Shown here piece after piece: positions 43,344 to 52,266 of a stretch of 64,000 nucleotides of DNA (the stretch's first letter is position 1; every line of letters starts with the position of its first letter). The DNA lies in NCBI RefSeq assembly GCF_014192225.1, contig NZ_JACHXS010000006.1, forward strand, positions 186,001-250,000, given 5' to 3'. The translations under genes were made by a program, and so were the position numbers. The DNA comes from Pseudoduganella umbonata (GTDB lineage Bacteria > Pseudomonadota > Gammaproteobacteria > Burkholderiales > Burkholderiaceae_D). The notes beneath the pieces are model-generated. The model ran no database searches. It was not told the origin of the DNA and saw only the letters and a list, made by a program, of their open reading frames with translations.

Positions 43344-44708
43344 CTATCGTGCCGGCACCCCATCCGCGGCAGCCTGCCCGGGCCGGCCAGCAACCTCGCG
43401 CGGCAGCCTGTCGAGCGTGATCACCAGCGGATGATGGTAGACCTTGCGCTTGTGCGCATCGGTGTTGTAGTACTCGCCCGTCCAGAAATTCTCTTTCGCG
43501 GTCACCCCGGCCGGCGTGTCGCGGTCGTTCCAGGTCATGAACCACAGCCACCACGCGCCCTCGGCGGCGATCTTGTCCGGATCGGGAATGTAGCCGTTCT
43601 CGCTGAGAGCGACCGGCTTGCTGTCCGCCGTGGTCCTGCGCGCCTGCAGGTAGGCCGGCAACTGCGCGCCGTAGGTCTTGTTGTCGGCCTCGTCGTAGAT
43701 GTCCTGGCTGATGATGTCGACCACGTCGTCGCCCGGATACCAGGCGGGGTCCTGGCCATTCCAGACCCAGACCAGGTTGTGGATGCCATGGACGTTGACG
43801 AGGCGGTCGTACATATGGCGCCACAACAGGATGCTGGCATAGGCTTGCGGCACGCCGTCGGTGCGGGTGCGGCCCCACCAGAACCAGCCGTCGCCATCCT
43901 TGCCCGATGCCTCGTGCAGCGGGCGCCACAGGACGGGCACGCCGGCGCTCGCCAGCTTCTTCAATTCGGCCGCGACCAGGTCGATGCCGTCGTCGATCTG
44001 CCGCATGGCCGGACTGGCCCTGTCCAGCGCACCCCTGGCAACGGGAATCGTGAACGTGGTGTTCTTCTCCGGGTTGTCGTCGCGCACGTAGAAGTTAGCC
44101 TTGCTGACCGACGGCGTGCGAAGAAGCGCCGGGTCGCGCCAGTGCCAGGTAAATGTGACCAGCCCGCCCCGCCGGGCCCAGGCGATGGCTTCCTCGGTCT
44201 GCCGCAGGCCGCTGGCCGAACCGGCCGGCATCCCGTAGTTCATGAAATCGTAGCCCATCAGCGCCGGATACTTGCCCGTATCGGCATGCACCCGTTCGGC
44301 CATGTCGATCGCATCCTGCCAGGTCAGGTCGGACTGGCCGGACAGGATGGATTTTCCCCAAGTGCCGCGCAGGTAGCTGAATAGACCGCGGGTGGCCGGC
44401 GTTGCCTGCGCGTCGACCGGGGTGTCGCGCCCGGGCCCCGCCGGCAGGGTGCTCCGGGCATCGGGGCAGAAGCTGCGCGCGATGCAATAGCGGCCTTCCT
44501 CGAAGCCCCAGCCGTCGCCCTTGGCGCACACGGGCCAGGCCTTGGCATTGACGAGGCAGGTCTGCGCCACGGCGGGCGGTTCGCTGGCACACCCCGCCAG
44601 CGCCAGGATGGCGAGCGATGCAAGCAGCTTCAGGGCTGCCGGGCTGGAACGCGGCGTGGCGCCTGGCGGCAGGGGGCGGACACCGCCGGGCGGGCTGGTC
44701 GTGGTCAT
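43344..44708 (-). CDS. GH26 endo-beta-mannanase-like lipoprotein
   Basis: Membrane-anchored glycosidase of 454 residues. A lipoprotein signal ends in the lipobox LALAGC (Cys about 40), followed by a Cys-containing linker and the GH26 barrel from about residue 108. The acid/base Glu is in LWRPLHEASG with WFWWG after it (about 265) and the nucleophile Glu in ALSENGYIPD (about 367). GH26 enzymes cleave beta-1,4-mannans, less often beta-1,3-xylans. It is divergent from the GH39 gene over 229 bases, so both may respond to one hemicellulose signal. Confidence 0.9.
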   Translation of the reverse strand: MTTTSPPGGVRPLPPGATPRSSPAALKLLASLAILALAGCASEPPAVAQTCLVNAKAWPVCAKGDGWGFEEGRYCIARSFCPDARSTLPAGPGRDTPVDAQATPATRGLFSYLRGTWGKSILSGQSDLTWQDAIDMAERVHADTGKYPALMGYDFMNYGMPAGSASGLRQTEEAIAWARRGGLVTFTWHWRDPALLRTPSVSKANFYVRDDNPEKNTTFTIPVARGALDRASPAMRQIDDGIDLVAAELKKLASAGVPVLWRPLHEASGKDGDGWFWWGRTRTDGVPQAYASILLWRHMYDRLVNVHGIHNLVWVWNGQDPAWYPGDDVVDIISQDIYDEADNKTYGAQLPAYLQARRTTADSKPVALSENGYIPDPDKIAAEGAWWLWFMTWNDRDTPAGVTAKENFWTGEYYNTDAHKRKVYHHPLVITLDRLPREVAGRPGQAAADGVPAR

Positions 44709-44937
44709 CTAGTCTCCGATGCTGGTTGCGATGTTCGCGCACTGTAGGCGAGCAGCCCGCCGGCAGCAAGACCGGCAAGCGAAACAGTGCCGTGTTTAGC
44801 CTTGTTTAGTGATCCCCGGCCGGCGCCCGTTGGGGGCATCCACATGTCGAATCGATATCGCAGCCGATAAATTCGTCATTGGTCGCGCCACGCCGTTTCG
44901 CCTAGACTCGGGCGCATAACTACATTCGGAGACATCC

Positions 44938-46635
44938 ATGAAAACCCTGTTTGCCGGCGCCTGCCTGGCCGCCGGCCTGCTGCCGTCCGCCGCCATGGCC
45001 GAACCGGCCAAGCCGTCGCCCGCCGCGGCCGTCGTGAAGCTCACTGTCGACACGCGCACCGAAACCGGCCCGATGACGCCCCTGTGGGCCTGGTTCGGCT
45101 ACGACGAGCCGAACTACACTACGACGCCGAACGGCAAGAAGCTGCTGTCCGAGCTGGCGGCAATGAGCCCGGTGCCGGTCTACGTGCGCGCGCACAACCT
45201 GATGACCTCGGGCGACGGCAGCCATGCGCTCAAATGGGGTTCGACCGGCATGTACAGCGAGGATGCCGACGGCAAGCCGGTCTACAACTGGAAGATCGTC
45301 GACGCCATCTTCGACGCCTACGTGGAACGCGGCATGAAGCCGCTGGCGCAGATCGGCTTCATGCCGGAAGCGCTGTCGCCCAACCCCCAGCCGTACCAGC
45401 ACCGCTGGAAGCCGGGCGTGCGCTACGAGGACATCATGACGGGATGGGCCTATCCGCCCAAGGATTATGCGAAATGGTCGGAGCTGATCTACCAGTGGGT
45501 GCGCCACTGCGTGGAACGCTACGGCCAGCAGGAAGTCGAGAGCTGGTACTGGGAAGTGTGGAATGAGCCCGATGGACACTACCTGATCGCGCCGGACCGG
45601 CGCCAGGCCTATTTCAAGATGTACGACCACGCCGCCGACGCGGTCAAGCGTGCCTTGCCGACCGCGCGGTTCGGCGGCCCGCACACGGCCGTGGCGGGCG
45701 ACTTCATGGAAGCATTCCTGCAGCACGCGCTGCACGGCACCAACCATGCGACCGGCAAGAAAGGTTCGCCGCTCGACTTCGTGGCCTGGCATGCGAAGGG
45801 CGCGCCGAAGGTTGTCGACGGTGTTGTCCGGATGGGCATGGACACCCACTTCCGCAATCTCGACCGCGGCTTCGCCATGGTGGCGAAGTATCCCGAGCTG
45901 AAGGGGATTCCTGTCATTATCGGCGAATCGGACCCGGAAGGCTGCGCGGCCTGCGGCATGCAGACCAATCCGGAAAACGCCTACCGCAACGGCACGCTGT
46001 ACGCCAGCTATACGGCGGCATCGGTGGCGCGCCTGTACGAGCTGGCCGACCGCCGCGGCACCAACCTGATCGGCGCCGTGAACTGGTCCTTCCTGTTCGA
46101 GGACCAGCCGTGGTTCGCCGGCTACCGCGACCTGGCCACCAATGGCGTCGACAAGCCGGTGCTGAACGTGTTCCGCATGCTGGGGATGATGCGCGGCGCG
46201 CGGCTGAAGGTCGGCGGCGACCGGGCGTACGATGCCGAACGTATCCAGCGTGAAGGCGTGCGCAGCGCACGCACCGACATCAACGCGCTGGCCAGCCGCA
46301 ACGGGCGCGAGGTGGCGGTACTGGTCTGGAACTATCATGACGACGACGTGATCGACGCCGGTTCGCCCGTCGAAGTGGCACTGGGCGGCATCCCCGCAAA
46401 GAGCGCCACCGTGCGGCACTATCGCATCGACCAGGAGCATAGCAACGCGTATGCGGCCTGGAAGCGCATGGGATCGCCGGCCAGCCCGACTGCCGCGCAG
46501 GTCACTGCGCTGCAGAAGGCCAGCGGGCTGGCGCAGTTTGCCGAACCATCCACCGTGACCGTGCGCGACGGCGTCGCCACGTTGCGGATGCGGCTGCCGC
46601 GCCAGGCGGTGTCGCTGCTGGTGCTGTCGTATTGA
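44938..46635 (+). CDS. GH39-like glycoside hydrolase (beta-xylosidase type)
   Basis: Exported glycosidase of 565 residues. A signal peptide (TLFAGACLAAGLLPSAAMA) precedes a clan GH-A barrel with acid/base Glu in YWEVWNEPDGHY and nucleophile Glu in VIIGESDPEGCA, then a C-terminal beta-sandwich. Family 39 contains beta-xylosidases and alpha-iduronidases; the close mannanase and beta-glucosidase neighbours favour a plant hemicellulose product as substrate. CGGAGACATCC precedes the ATG. Confidence 0.88.
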   Translation: MKTLFAGACLAAGLLPSAAMAEPAKPSPAAAVVKLTVDTRTETGPMTPLWAWFGYDEPNYTTTPNGKKLLSELAAMSPVPVYVRAHNLMTSGDGSHALKWGSTGMYSEDADGKPVYNWKIVDAIFDAYVERGMKPLAQIGFMPEALSPNPQPYQHRWKPGVRYEDIMTGWAYPPKDYAKWSELIYQWVRHCVERYGQQEVESWYWEVWNEPDGHYLIAPDRRQAYFKMYDHAADAVKRALPTARFGGPHTAVAGDFMEAFLQHALHGTNHATGKKGSPLDFVAWHAKGAPKVVDGVVRMGMDTHFRNLDRGFAMVAKYPELKGIPVIIGESDPEGCAACGMQTNPENAYRNGTLYASYTAASVARLYELADRRGTNLIGAVNWSFLFEDQPWFAGYRDLATNGVDKPVLNVFRMLGMMRGARLKVGGDRAYDAERIQREGVRSARTDINALASRNGREVAVLVWNYHDDDVIDAGSPVEVALGGIPAKSATVRHYRIDQEHSNAYAAWKRMGSPASPTAAQVTALQKASGLAQFAEPSTVTVRDGVATLRMRLPRQAVSLLVLSY

Positions 46636-47003
46636 GCGCAGTGGGCTTGCGTTGGCGTGAGGCGGGGACCGCTGCGCCGTGGCACCCGCATCGCCCATTC
46701 CGTCAAAACTGCCCGGCCAATACCGTTCATCGGAAAAACCGATTTTCCTTGCAGGGAAAGCACTGCTATCGTCGCTGGAATTACAACGACAGGTAGAGAC
46801 TTTGACTGGCGGTACCATGGGCCGCCGCCTCGCTTCCCTCGCGCGACATCGACCGCCGGCTTCGCCGCCGCGGAAGATGTCGAGTGGAGCCAGCCTCCCT
46901 CCGCTTTCGCCATGCACTGCACGACTTCCCCCTCGTCGCCTGTCGAAGACCGCCCCGCGCGGACTGTGGCACTATCGCCACTGAAAATCATCAAGGAGAC
47001 ACC
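46636..47003. other. Intergenic region, no gene seen
   Basis: About 370 bases between GH39 and the LysR gene. A short GGAAAA-ACCGA-TTTTCC hairpin near 46732 could end GH39 transcription. No convincing reading frame; the end holds AAGGAGACACC, the LysR ribosome site. Confidence 0.4.
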
Positions 47004-47978
47004 ATGCGCTTCAATCGCCTCGACCTGAACCTGCTGGTCGCACTGGACGTCCTGCTCAGCGAGAGAAGCATCACTCGCACCGCGCGGCGGCTGAACCTGA
47101 GCCCATCCGCCACCAGCGGCGCGCTGGCCCGGTTGCGGGAATACTTCGGCGACGAGCTGCTGATGCAGGTGGGGCGCAACCTGAACCTGACGCCACTGGC
47201 CGTCAGCCTGGCCGATCCGGTGCGCAGGGTGCTGCTGCAGATCCAGGCCACCATCGAGCTACGGCCCGAATTCGATCCATCGACTGCCTTGCGCGATTTC
47301 CGCATTCTGGCATCCGACTACATAGCGACCGTCCTGCTGGGCGATCTCGGCAAACGGATCGCGGCAACGGCGCCTAATATCACGCTCAACCTGCTGGCAA
47401 TGAAATTCAATCCGGTCGAACTGCTGGAGCGCTCGGAAGCCGATCTGGTCATCCTGCCGCGCAAGTTCATGTCCGAGGTGCATCCGATCCAGGTGCTGTT
47501 CGAAGAGACTTATACCTGCGTCGCCTGGACGGGCAATACGCTGATCGAGAACGAACTGACACTGGAGGATTACATGGCGCTGGGCCACGTCTCGTCCCGC
47601 TTCGGTGCGGCGACAATGAGCTTCGAAGAATGGTTCCTGAAAGTGTCGGGCTACGATCGGCGTATCGAAGTGACGACAACCAATTTCACCAGCATTCCCC
47701 ACTTTGTCATCGGCACCAACCGGATCGCCACGATGCACACGCGCCTGGCGCAAACGCTGTCGCGCTACTATCCGATCAGGCTGCTGTCGCTGCCGCTCGA
47801 GATTCCGGCGGTGGAGATGTGCATGCAGTGGAATCCCATCCTAGACCGCGATCCCTCGCACGTCTGGCTGCGCTCGACGCTGGCGGAGATCGCGCGCGGC
47901 GATCCGTCCGGTACAGGCTCCGTGCCGTTGCAAGCGGAGGCTGACGGCGCTATCGCTTGTGCAGATTCGCGAACCTGA
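47004..47978 (+). CDS. LysR-family transcriptional regulator (NodD-like branch)
   Basis: Regulator of 324 residues. The N-terminal helix-turn-helix (residues 1-65) reads LDLNLLVALDVLLSERSITRTARRLNLSPSATSGALARLREYFGD in successive segments; a LysR substrate domain follows. AAGGAGACACC precedes the ATG, whereas upstream in-frame starts do not match the family. Its 3' end overlaps the convergent FHS transporter gene by 29 bases. It may control the GH1/TonB receptor operon or GH39/GH26, but no target is evident from position. Confidence 0.9.
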   Translation: MRFNRLDLNLLVALDVLLSERSITRTARRLNLSPSATSGALARLREYFGDELLMQVGRNLNLTPLAVSLADPVRRVLLQIQATIELRPEFDPSTALRDFRILASDYIATVLLGDLGKRIAATAPNITLNLLAMKFNPVELLERSEADLVILPRKFMSEVHPIQVLFEETYTCVAWTGNTLIENELTLEDYMALGHVSSRFGAATMSFEEWFLKVSGYDRRIEVTTTNFTSIPHFVIGTNRIATMHTRLAQTLSRYYPIRLLSLPLEIPAVEMCMQWNPILDRDPSHVWLRSTLAEIARGDPSGTGSVPLQAEADGAIACADSRT

Positions 47979-49242
47979 CTCCGAACCAGGCGATGAATGC
48001 ATAACATGCCGCCGGCACGATGAACGAAAGCTGTACGCCTGCCGCGTCGGCCAGCGCCCCCTGGGCGAACGGCACCAGCGCGCCGCCGCCGATCGCCATG
48101 CACAGCAGGCCCGACGCCTGGCCCGTCCTGTTGCCGAGCCCGTGCAGGGCCAGGCTGAAGATCGTCGGGAACATGATCGAATTGCACAGGCCTACGGCCA
48201 GGATGGCGTACATCGCCGGTTTTCCGCTACCGAGAACCGCGGCCGCGATCAGGGCGATGCTGACGACGGCATTGAAGGCGAGCGCCCTGCCGGGGCTGAC
48301 CTTGCGCATCACGGCGAAGCCGATGAAGCGGCCCACCATCGCCCCTCCCCAGTAGAGGCTGACGTAATTGGCGGCCTGCGCGGCCGTCATGCCGCCGATC
48401 CGCGGGTCTTCCATGAAATTGATAAGGAAGCTGCCGATCGATACTTCGCCACCGACATACAGGAAGATGCCCAGCGTGCCCAGCATCAAGTGCCGGTGCG
48501 CGAGCAGGTCGGCGAAACGGCCTGGGGGCGCGTCGCCCGGGGCGTCGGCGATCCTCGGCAGCCGTGCCAGCGCGAACAGCATAGCCAGCAGTAAAAGCGC
48601 GCCGGCCAGCACGAGGTAGGGCACCTGCACGCTGGCCGCCTCGTGCGCGCGATACGCCAGCTGTTGCGCGGCCGGCAGTGCCGACCGCTGCGCGGCATCG
48701 GGCATGTCGCCGGACAGGATCAGCATGCCGCCGAGTATGGGGGCAACGGTGGTACCCAGCGCGTTGAAAGCCTGTGTCAGCGTGAGGCGGCTCGACGCCG
48801 TGCGCGGATCGCCCAGTACCGTCACATAAGGATTTGCGGCGACCTGCAGCACCGTGATTCCGGCAGCAAGCACGAAGAACGCCAACAGAAAGATGCCGTA
48901 GCCCGATACTGCGGCCGGGTAAAACAGTGCGCAGCCGAGCGCCGCGACGACGAGCCCTGCCACCGCGCCGCGCTGGTAGCCAAGCCGCCGGACCAGCAGG
49001 CCCGCCGGCACCGAAACGAGCAGATAGGCGCCGAAGAAGCAGAACTGTACGAGCATGGCCTGCACGTAGGTCAGTGTGTACACGGCCTTCAGGTGCGGGA
49101 TCAGCACATCGTTCAGCGATGTCAGCAGGCCCCACATGAAGAACAGCAGCGTGACGACGATGAGTGGCCTGGACAGTTCGCGTGCGTCGGCCGGCGGCCC
49201 GTCGGTGCCGCGAACGTGCGCGGCGTGGGAATGGTGTGGCAT
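47950..49242 (-). CDS. FHS-family sugar MFS transporter (FucP/GluP-like)
   Basis: Inner-membrane sugar:proton symporter, 430 residues, about 12 helices. Family features: FFMWGLLTSLNDVLIPHLK in helix 1, FFGAYLLVSVPAGLLVRRLGYQRG, VLQVAANPYVTVLG with the Asn-Pro motif of helix 4, and SIMFPTIFSLALHGLG. FHS proteins carry fucose, glucose or galactose. It is the last gene of the minus-strand operon TonB receptor-GH1-DUF1593-FHS and would import the monosaccharides released in the periplasm. Confidence 0.92.
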   Translation of the reverse strand: MPHHSHAAHVRGTDGPPADARELSRPLIVVTLLFFMWGLLTSLNDVLIPHLKAVYTLTYVQAMLVQFCFFGAYLLVSVPAGLLVRRLGYQRGAVAGLVVAALGCALFYPAAVSGYGIFLLAFFVLAAGITVLQVAANPYVTVLGDPRTASSRLTLTQAFNALGTTVAPILGGMLILSGDMPDAAQRSALPAAQQLAYRAHEAASVQVPYLVLAGALLLLAMLFALARLPRIADAPGDAPPGRFADLLAHRHLMLGTLGIFLYVGGEVSIGSFLINFMEDPRIGGMTAAQAANYVSLYWGGAMVGRFIGFAVMRKVSPGRALAFNAVVSIALIAAAVLGSGKPAMYAILAVGLCNSIMFPTIFSLALHGLGNRTGQASGLLCMAIGGGALVPFAQGALADAAGVQLSFIVPAACYAFIAWFGVRFANLHKR

Positions 49243-49328
49243 AAGCCCTTTTTCGAAAGTCAGGGAAAAGTGCCGCGGATGGTACGCTCACGCGCGCCAT
49301 CCGCAGCCGGTGAAGCGGGCAGGTAGGA

Positions 49329-50807
49329 TCAGTTGCGCGGCACGACCGTCACGACGACGCGCTGGTAGCGCGTGAGTGCCGGAGAACCCTTGTCCGTGAC
49401 GCGCACGATGAAGTGGACGGTTTCCGGCTTGCTCACCTCGGGCGCCACGAGGCTCAGGCGCGCCAGGTTGTCGGCGGGGATCGGCATGGCGGTTTTCAGC
49501 GTTCCCGCCTCGCCATACTGGAACCAGTGATAGCTCAGGCTGTCGCCGTCGGGGTCCGTCGAGCGGCTTGCATCGAGCCTGACCGGTGCACCTGCCTGGA
49601 CGGTCAAGCGGTCGGCATGCGCAAGCACGGGTTTCGGCGGGTGATTGGCATTGGCGTAGGACTGGGTGGTCCAGCGCATGCGCGCGGCGAAATCGTTTTG
49701 GAAATCATCGCGCCAACGCCACAGCGATACCTGCGGTCCGGCGAATTCTTTGGGTTCGGACTTGCCGCCGCGGTGGAACCGGTTGTATTCCATCGGCGCG
49801 CGCGAGATGATGGTGTCGCTGGCATTGGTCCAGATCGGCCGGGTTTCCGCCGCCACCGGCACGCCGCCGTTGAAGCCTTTGGGATCGGTCTCCTCCAGGC
49901 TCGGCGTACGGTGGAGGTAGCGTCCGCCCCAGCCGCCCCAGTCGGGACGATCGGGAACATTCAGCCCGTTTGGAATCAGCCCCAGGAAACTGGGCGTGTC
50001 GCCCTCCATCCCCCAGGCCACGTCGGGATAGGCAGCGCCCAGCGGCCCCTGTCCCTGCTGGATATGGGAGGCGATCCAGGCATTGCCGACCCTGGTGTTG
50101 TCGATGCCTTCCACGACCGCGCTGATGCCGAGCCAGGTGGCGTTGCCGTATCCCCCCGGGCTGACGATGTAGAACAGCGATGGGAAATTCTTCCTGATCC
50201 AGGCGCCGCTGTCGTCCTGGTCCGAGATGGCGTAGACACGCAGACGGCCGAGCAGTCCATCGAGCTGCGCGGCGGGTGTCGTCTGCTTCAGGCGGTACAG
50301 CGCCTGCGCCAGCGCATTCGTGCCTCCCCAGGCGGTAATCCAGAGCGGACGGCGGTCGTCCGCCTTGATGGCGCGCACCAGCACGTCGGAGCCGGGCGAG
50401 TCCTTGCCGTCGCCCACGCCGGCCATGCCATACACCGGCAGGGCCTGGCTGACCCGCGACAGCAGGCGCGCCGCTGCCGGATAGCCCGGCTCGTGCTTGA
50501 GCAGGTTCGGCTGCACCTGGCCATAACGCTGGATCAAGGTCCGGATGCTTTCAGGGTGGACCGAGTCCTTCAGGTGCACGGACGTCGTGGCGACCAGGCC
50601 TTCGATGTCGAACTGGTTCGCATACAGGAGCAGCCTGACCAGCGATTGGGCATCGTCAGGGTCCGCTTCGATATCGGTCAGCACGAACAGGCGCTGACGG
50701 GACTCCTGGGAAGCGCCGTGGCGCGCCGGTTCGGCAGCCGCAGTGCCGGCGGAAGCGCACGTGGCACCGCCCAGCAGGAATGCAAGAGCAAGTTTATGCA
50801 TGGTCAT
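49329..50807 (-). CDS. Exported DUF1593 nucleoside-hydrolase-like protein
   Basis: Periplasmic protein of 492 residues with signal peptide (KLALAFLLGGATCASAGTAAA). The DUF1593 domain opens with LTDIEADPDDAQSLVRLLLYA, a D-x3-D-D calcium-type motif like that of nucleoside hydrolases, followed by ITAWGGTNALAQAL; a C-terminal Ig/PKD-like module (LDASRSTDPDGDSLSYHW) ends the protein. Members co-occur with cellulose and hemicellulose genes and are sometimes called cellulose-binding; activity is unproved. It starts seven bases after the GH1 stop. Confidence 0.85.
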   Translation of the reverse strand: MTMHKLALAFLLGGATCASAGTAAAEPARHGASQESRQRLFVLTDIEADPDDAQSLVRLLLYANQFDIEGLVATTSVHLKDSVHPESIRTLIQRYGQVQPNLLKHEPGYPAAARLLSRVSQALPVYGMAGVGDGKDSPGSDVLVRAIKADDRRPLWITAWGGTNALAQALYRLKQTTPAAQLDGLLGRLRVYAISDQDDSGAWIRKNFPSLFYIVSPGGYGNATWLGISAVVEGIDNTRVGNAWIASHIQQGQGPLGAAYPDVAWGMEGDTPSFLGLIPNGLNVPDRPDWGGWGGRYLHRTPSLEETDPKGFNGGVPVAAETRPIWTNASDTIISRAPMEYNRFHRGGKSEPKEFAGPQVSLWRWRDDFQNDFAARMRWTTQSYANANHPPKPVLAHADRLTVQAGAPVRLDASRSTDPDGDSLSYHWFQYGEAGTLKTAMPIPADNLARLSLVAPEVSKPETVHFIVRVTDKGSPALTRYQRVVVTVVPRN

Positions 50808-50813
50808 CGCGGG

Positions 50814-52184
50814 CTATGCCTTCTCGATCGCGATCGCGTTCTGGCGCGCGATCGTTCCCAGCAGGCGTGCGCTCGCCTTGGGCGTGCGCTTCTGTGTCTT
50901 GCGGTCGACGCTCACCAGGCCGAAGTGGGGGCCGTAGCCGAATCCCCACTCGTAGTTGTCCAGCAACGACCAATGGAGGTAGCCGCGTACGTCGATACCA
51001 TCGCGCATGCAGCGTGCAACGCCGCTGACGGCACCGCGGATGTACTCCTGGCGGTTCGCGTCATCCATCGAGGCGATGCCGTTCTCGGTCACGTAGAACG
51101 GTTTTTGCACACGGGAGGCGGCGTAGCGCAACGCGCCTTCGATCGCCTGCGGATAGAACTCATAGCGCATGTCGGTCAGGCGCGCCCCGTCCGGCGGCGG
51201 CAGTTCGGCGTCGGCACCGATGCGGGCGCGGGTATAACATTGGACCCCGACAAAATCCGCATGGGTTGCCGCCAGTGCCAGCCAGGGACCGTAGGCGATG
51301 TCGCGGCGGCGCGCCATGGTCTCGGCGGAGGCGCCGGCCGCCTGGTCGTCCGCCATCGCGATGGTCAGGCCGACCTTGATCTGCGGGTTGATGCGGTGGA
51401 TGGCCTCGTAGGCTGCGCCGTGGGCGGCAAGCTGGCCGGCCTGGATCTTGTCCAGGTCGCCATACATCCAGGCCGAAAAGCGGCCGGTGCCTGCCACCTC
51501 GCCGGCGCGCGCCAGCATCGCTTTTTCCTTCGGGTTGCCCGAAAACTGCTGCAGGGGGCCGGGGAAGCCGAACAGCAGCTTGGCCAGATTGGGTTCGTTG
51601 AAGGTCGTCGTCAAGTCCATCAGGTCGCCCAGCGCTTCGGTGACCCGCGCGCAGTAGCGGGCGAACAGGCGGGGCGCGTCGGTCCCTTCCCAGCCGCCCG
51701 ATGCGGCAAACCAGCGCGGCGTAGTGAAGTGGTTGTAGCTGACCACCGGGGTGATCTTTTGTTTGCGGCAGGCTTCGAGCACGTCGCGATAATGTGCCAG
51801 CGCGGCATCGGAGAACATGCCGTTCTCCGGCTCCACCCGCGACCATTCGACCGAGAAGCGGAAGGTGTTCAGGCCCAGTGCGGCAACCATGGCAATGTCC
51901 TGCGCGTACAAGCGGTAGTGGTCGCAGGCATCGCCGGAAGGCTCGGCAAACGTCGTCGGTTCGATGGTCTCCAGCAGCCATGCGTCGCTGTTCGTGTTCT
52001 GGCCTTCGACCTGGTGGCCGGCGACCGCGGCGCCCCACAGGAAGCCACGCGGGAAGGAAAACTTGCTGGATGCGGGTTGTGCCGCGGCGGCGACCGGTGG
52101 CAGCAGCGTGGCGCCGAGCAGGCCGGCACCCGCCAGCAAGGCGCGGCGGCGTTCCGCGCTGTGGCGGTGGTTCGAATCGTTCAT
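50814..52184 (-). CDS. GH1 beta-glucosidase, exported
   Basis: Retaining beta-glycosidase of 456 residues. A Tat-type signal (ERRRALLAGAGLLGATLLPP) precedes the GH1 barrel: FLWGAAVAGHQVEGQN, FRFSVEWSRVEPE, acid/base Glu in TTFNEPN (about residue 196), nucleophile Glu in YVTENGIAS (about 366), and GYLHWSLLDNYEW. GGGAGATACC precedes the ATG at 52184, preferred to the in-frame ATG at 52235. It would release glucose (or mannose/galactose) from beta-oligosaccharides imported by the receptor encoded upstream. Confidence 0.93.
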   Translation of the reverse strand: MNDSNHRHSAERRRALLAGAGLLGATLLPPVAAAAQPASSKFSFPRGFLWGAAVAGHQVEGQNTNSDAWLLETIEPTTFAEPSGDACDHYRLYAQDIAMVAALGLNTFRFSVEWSRVEPENGMFSDAALAHYRDVLEACRKQKITPVVSYNHFTTPRWFAASGGWEGTDAPRLFARYCARVTEALGDLMDLTTTFNEPNLAKLLFGFPGPLQQFSGNPKEKAMLARAGEVAGTGRFSAWMYGDLDKIQAGQLAAHGAAYEAIHRINPQIKVGLTIAMADDQAAGASAETMARRRDIAYGPWLALAATHADFVGVQCYTRARIGADAELPPPDGARLTDMRYEFYPQAIEGALRYAASRVQKPFYVTENGIASMDDANRQEYIRGAVSGVARCMRDGIDVRGYLHWSLLDNYEWGFGYGPHFGLVSVDRKTQKRTPKASARLLGTIARQNAIAIEKA

Positions 52185-52266
52185 GGTATCTCCCTGGATG
52201 GTACTCGTTTGGCGAAGCAGGGCACCGCCGTCCACCGGCCGGCACCCTGCGTCTCATGCTGGTGGA

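Noticed and set aside
44920..46917. 665-codon minus-strand frame opposite GH39
   Set aside because: Antisense shadow; GH39 catalytic motifs are on the plus strand.
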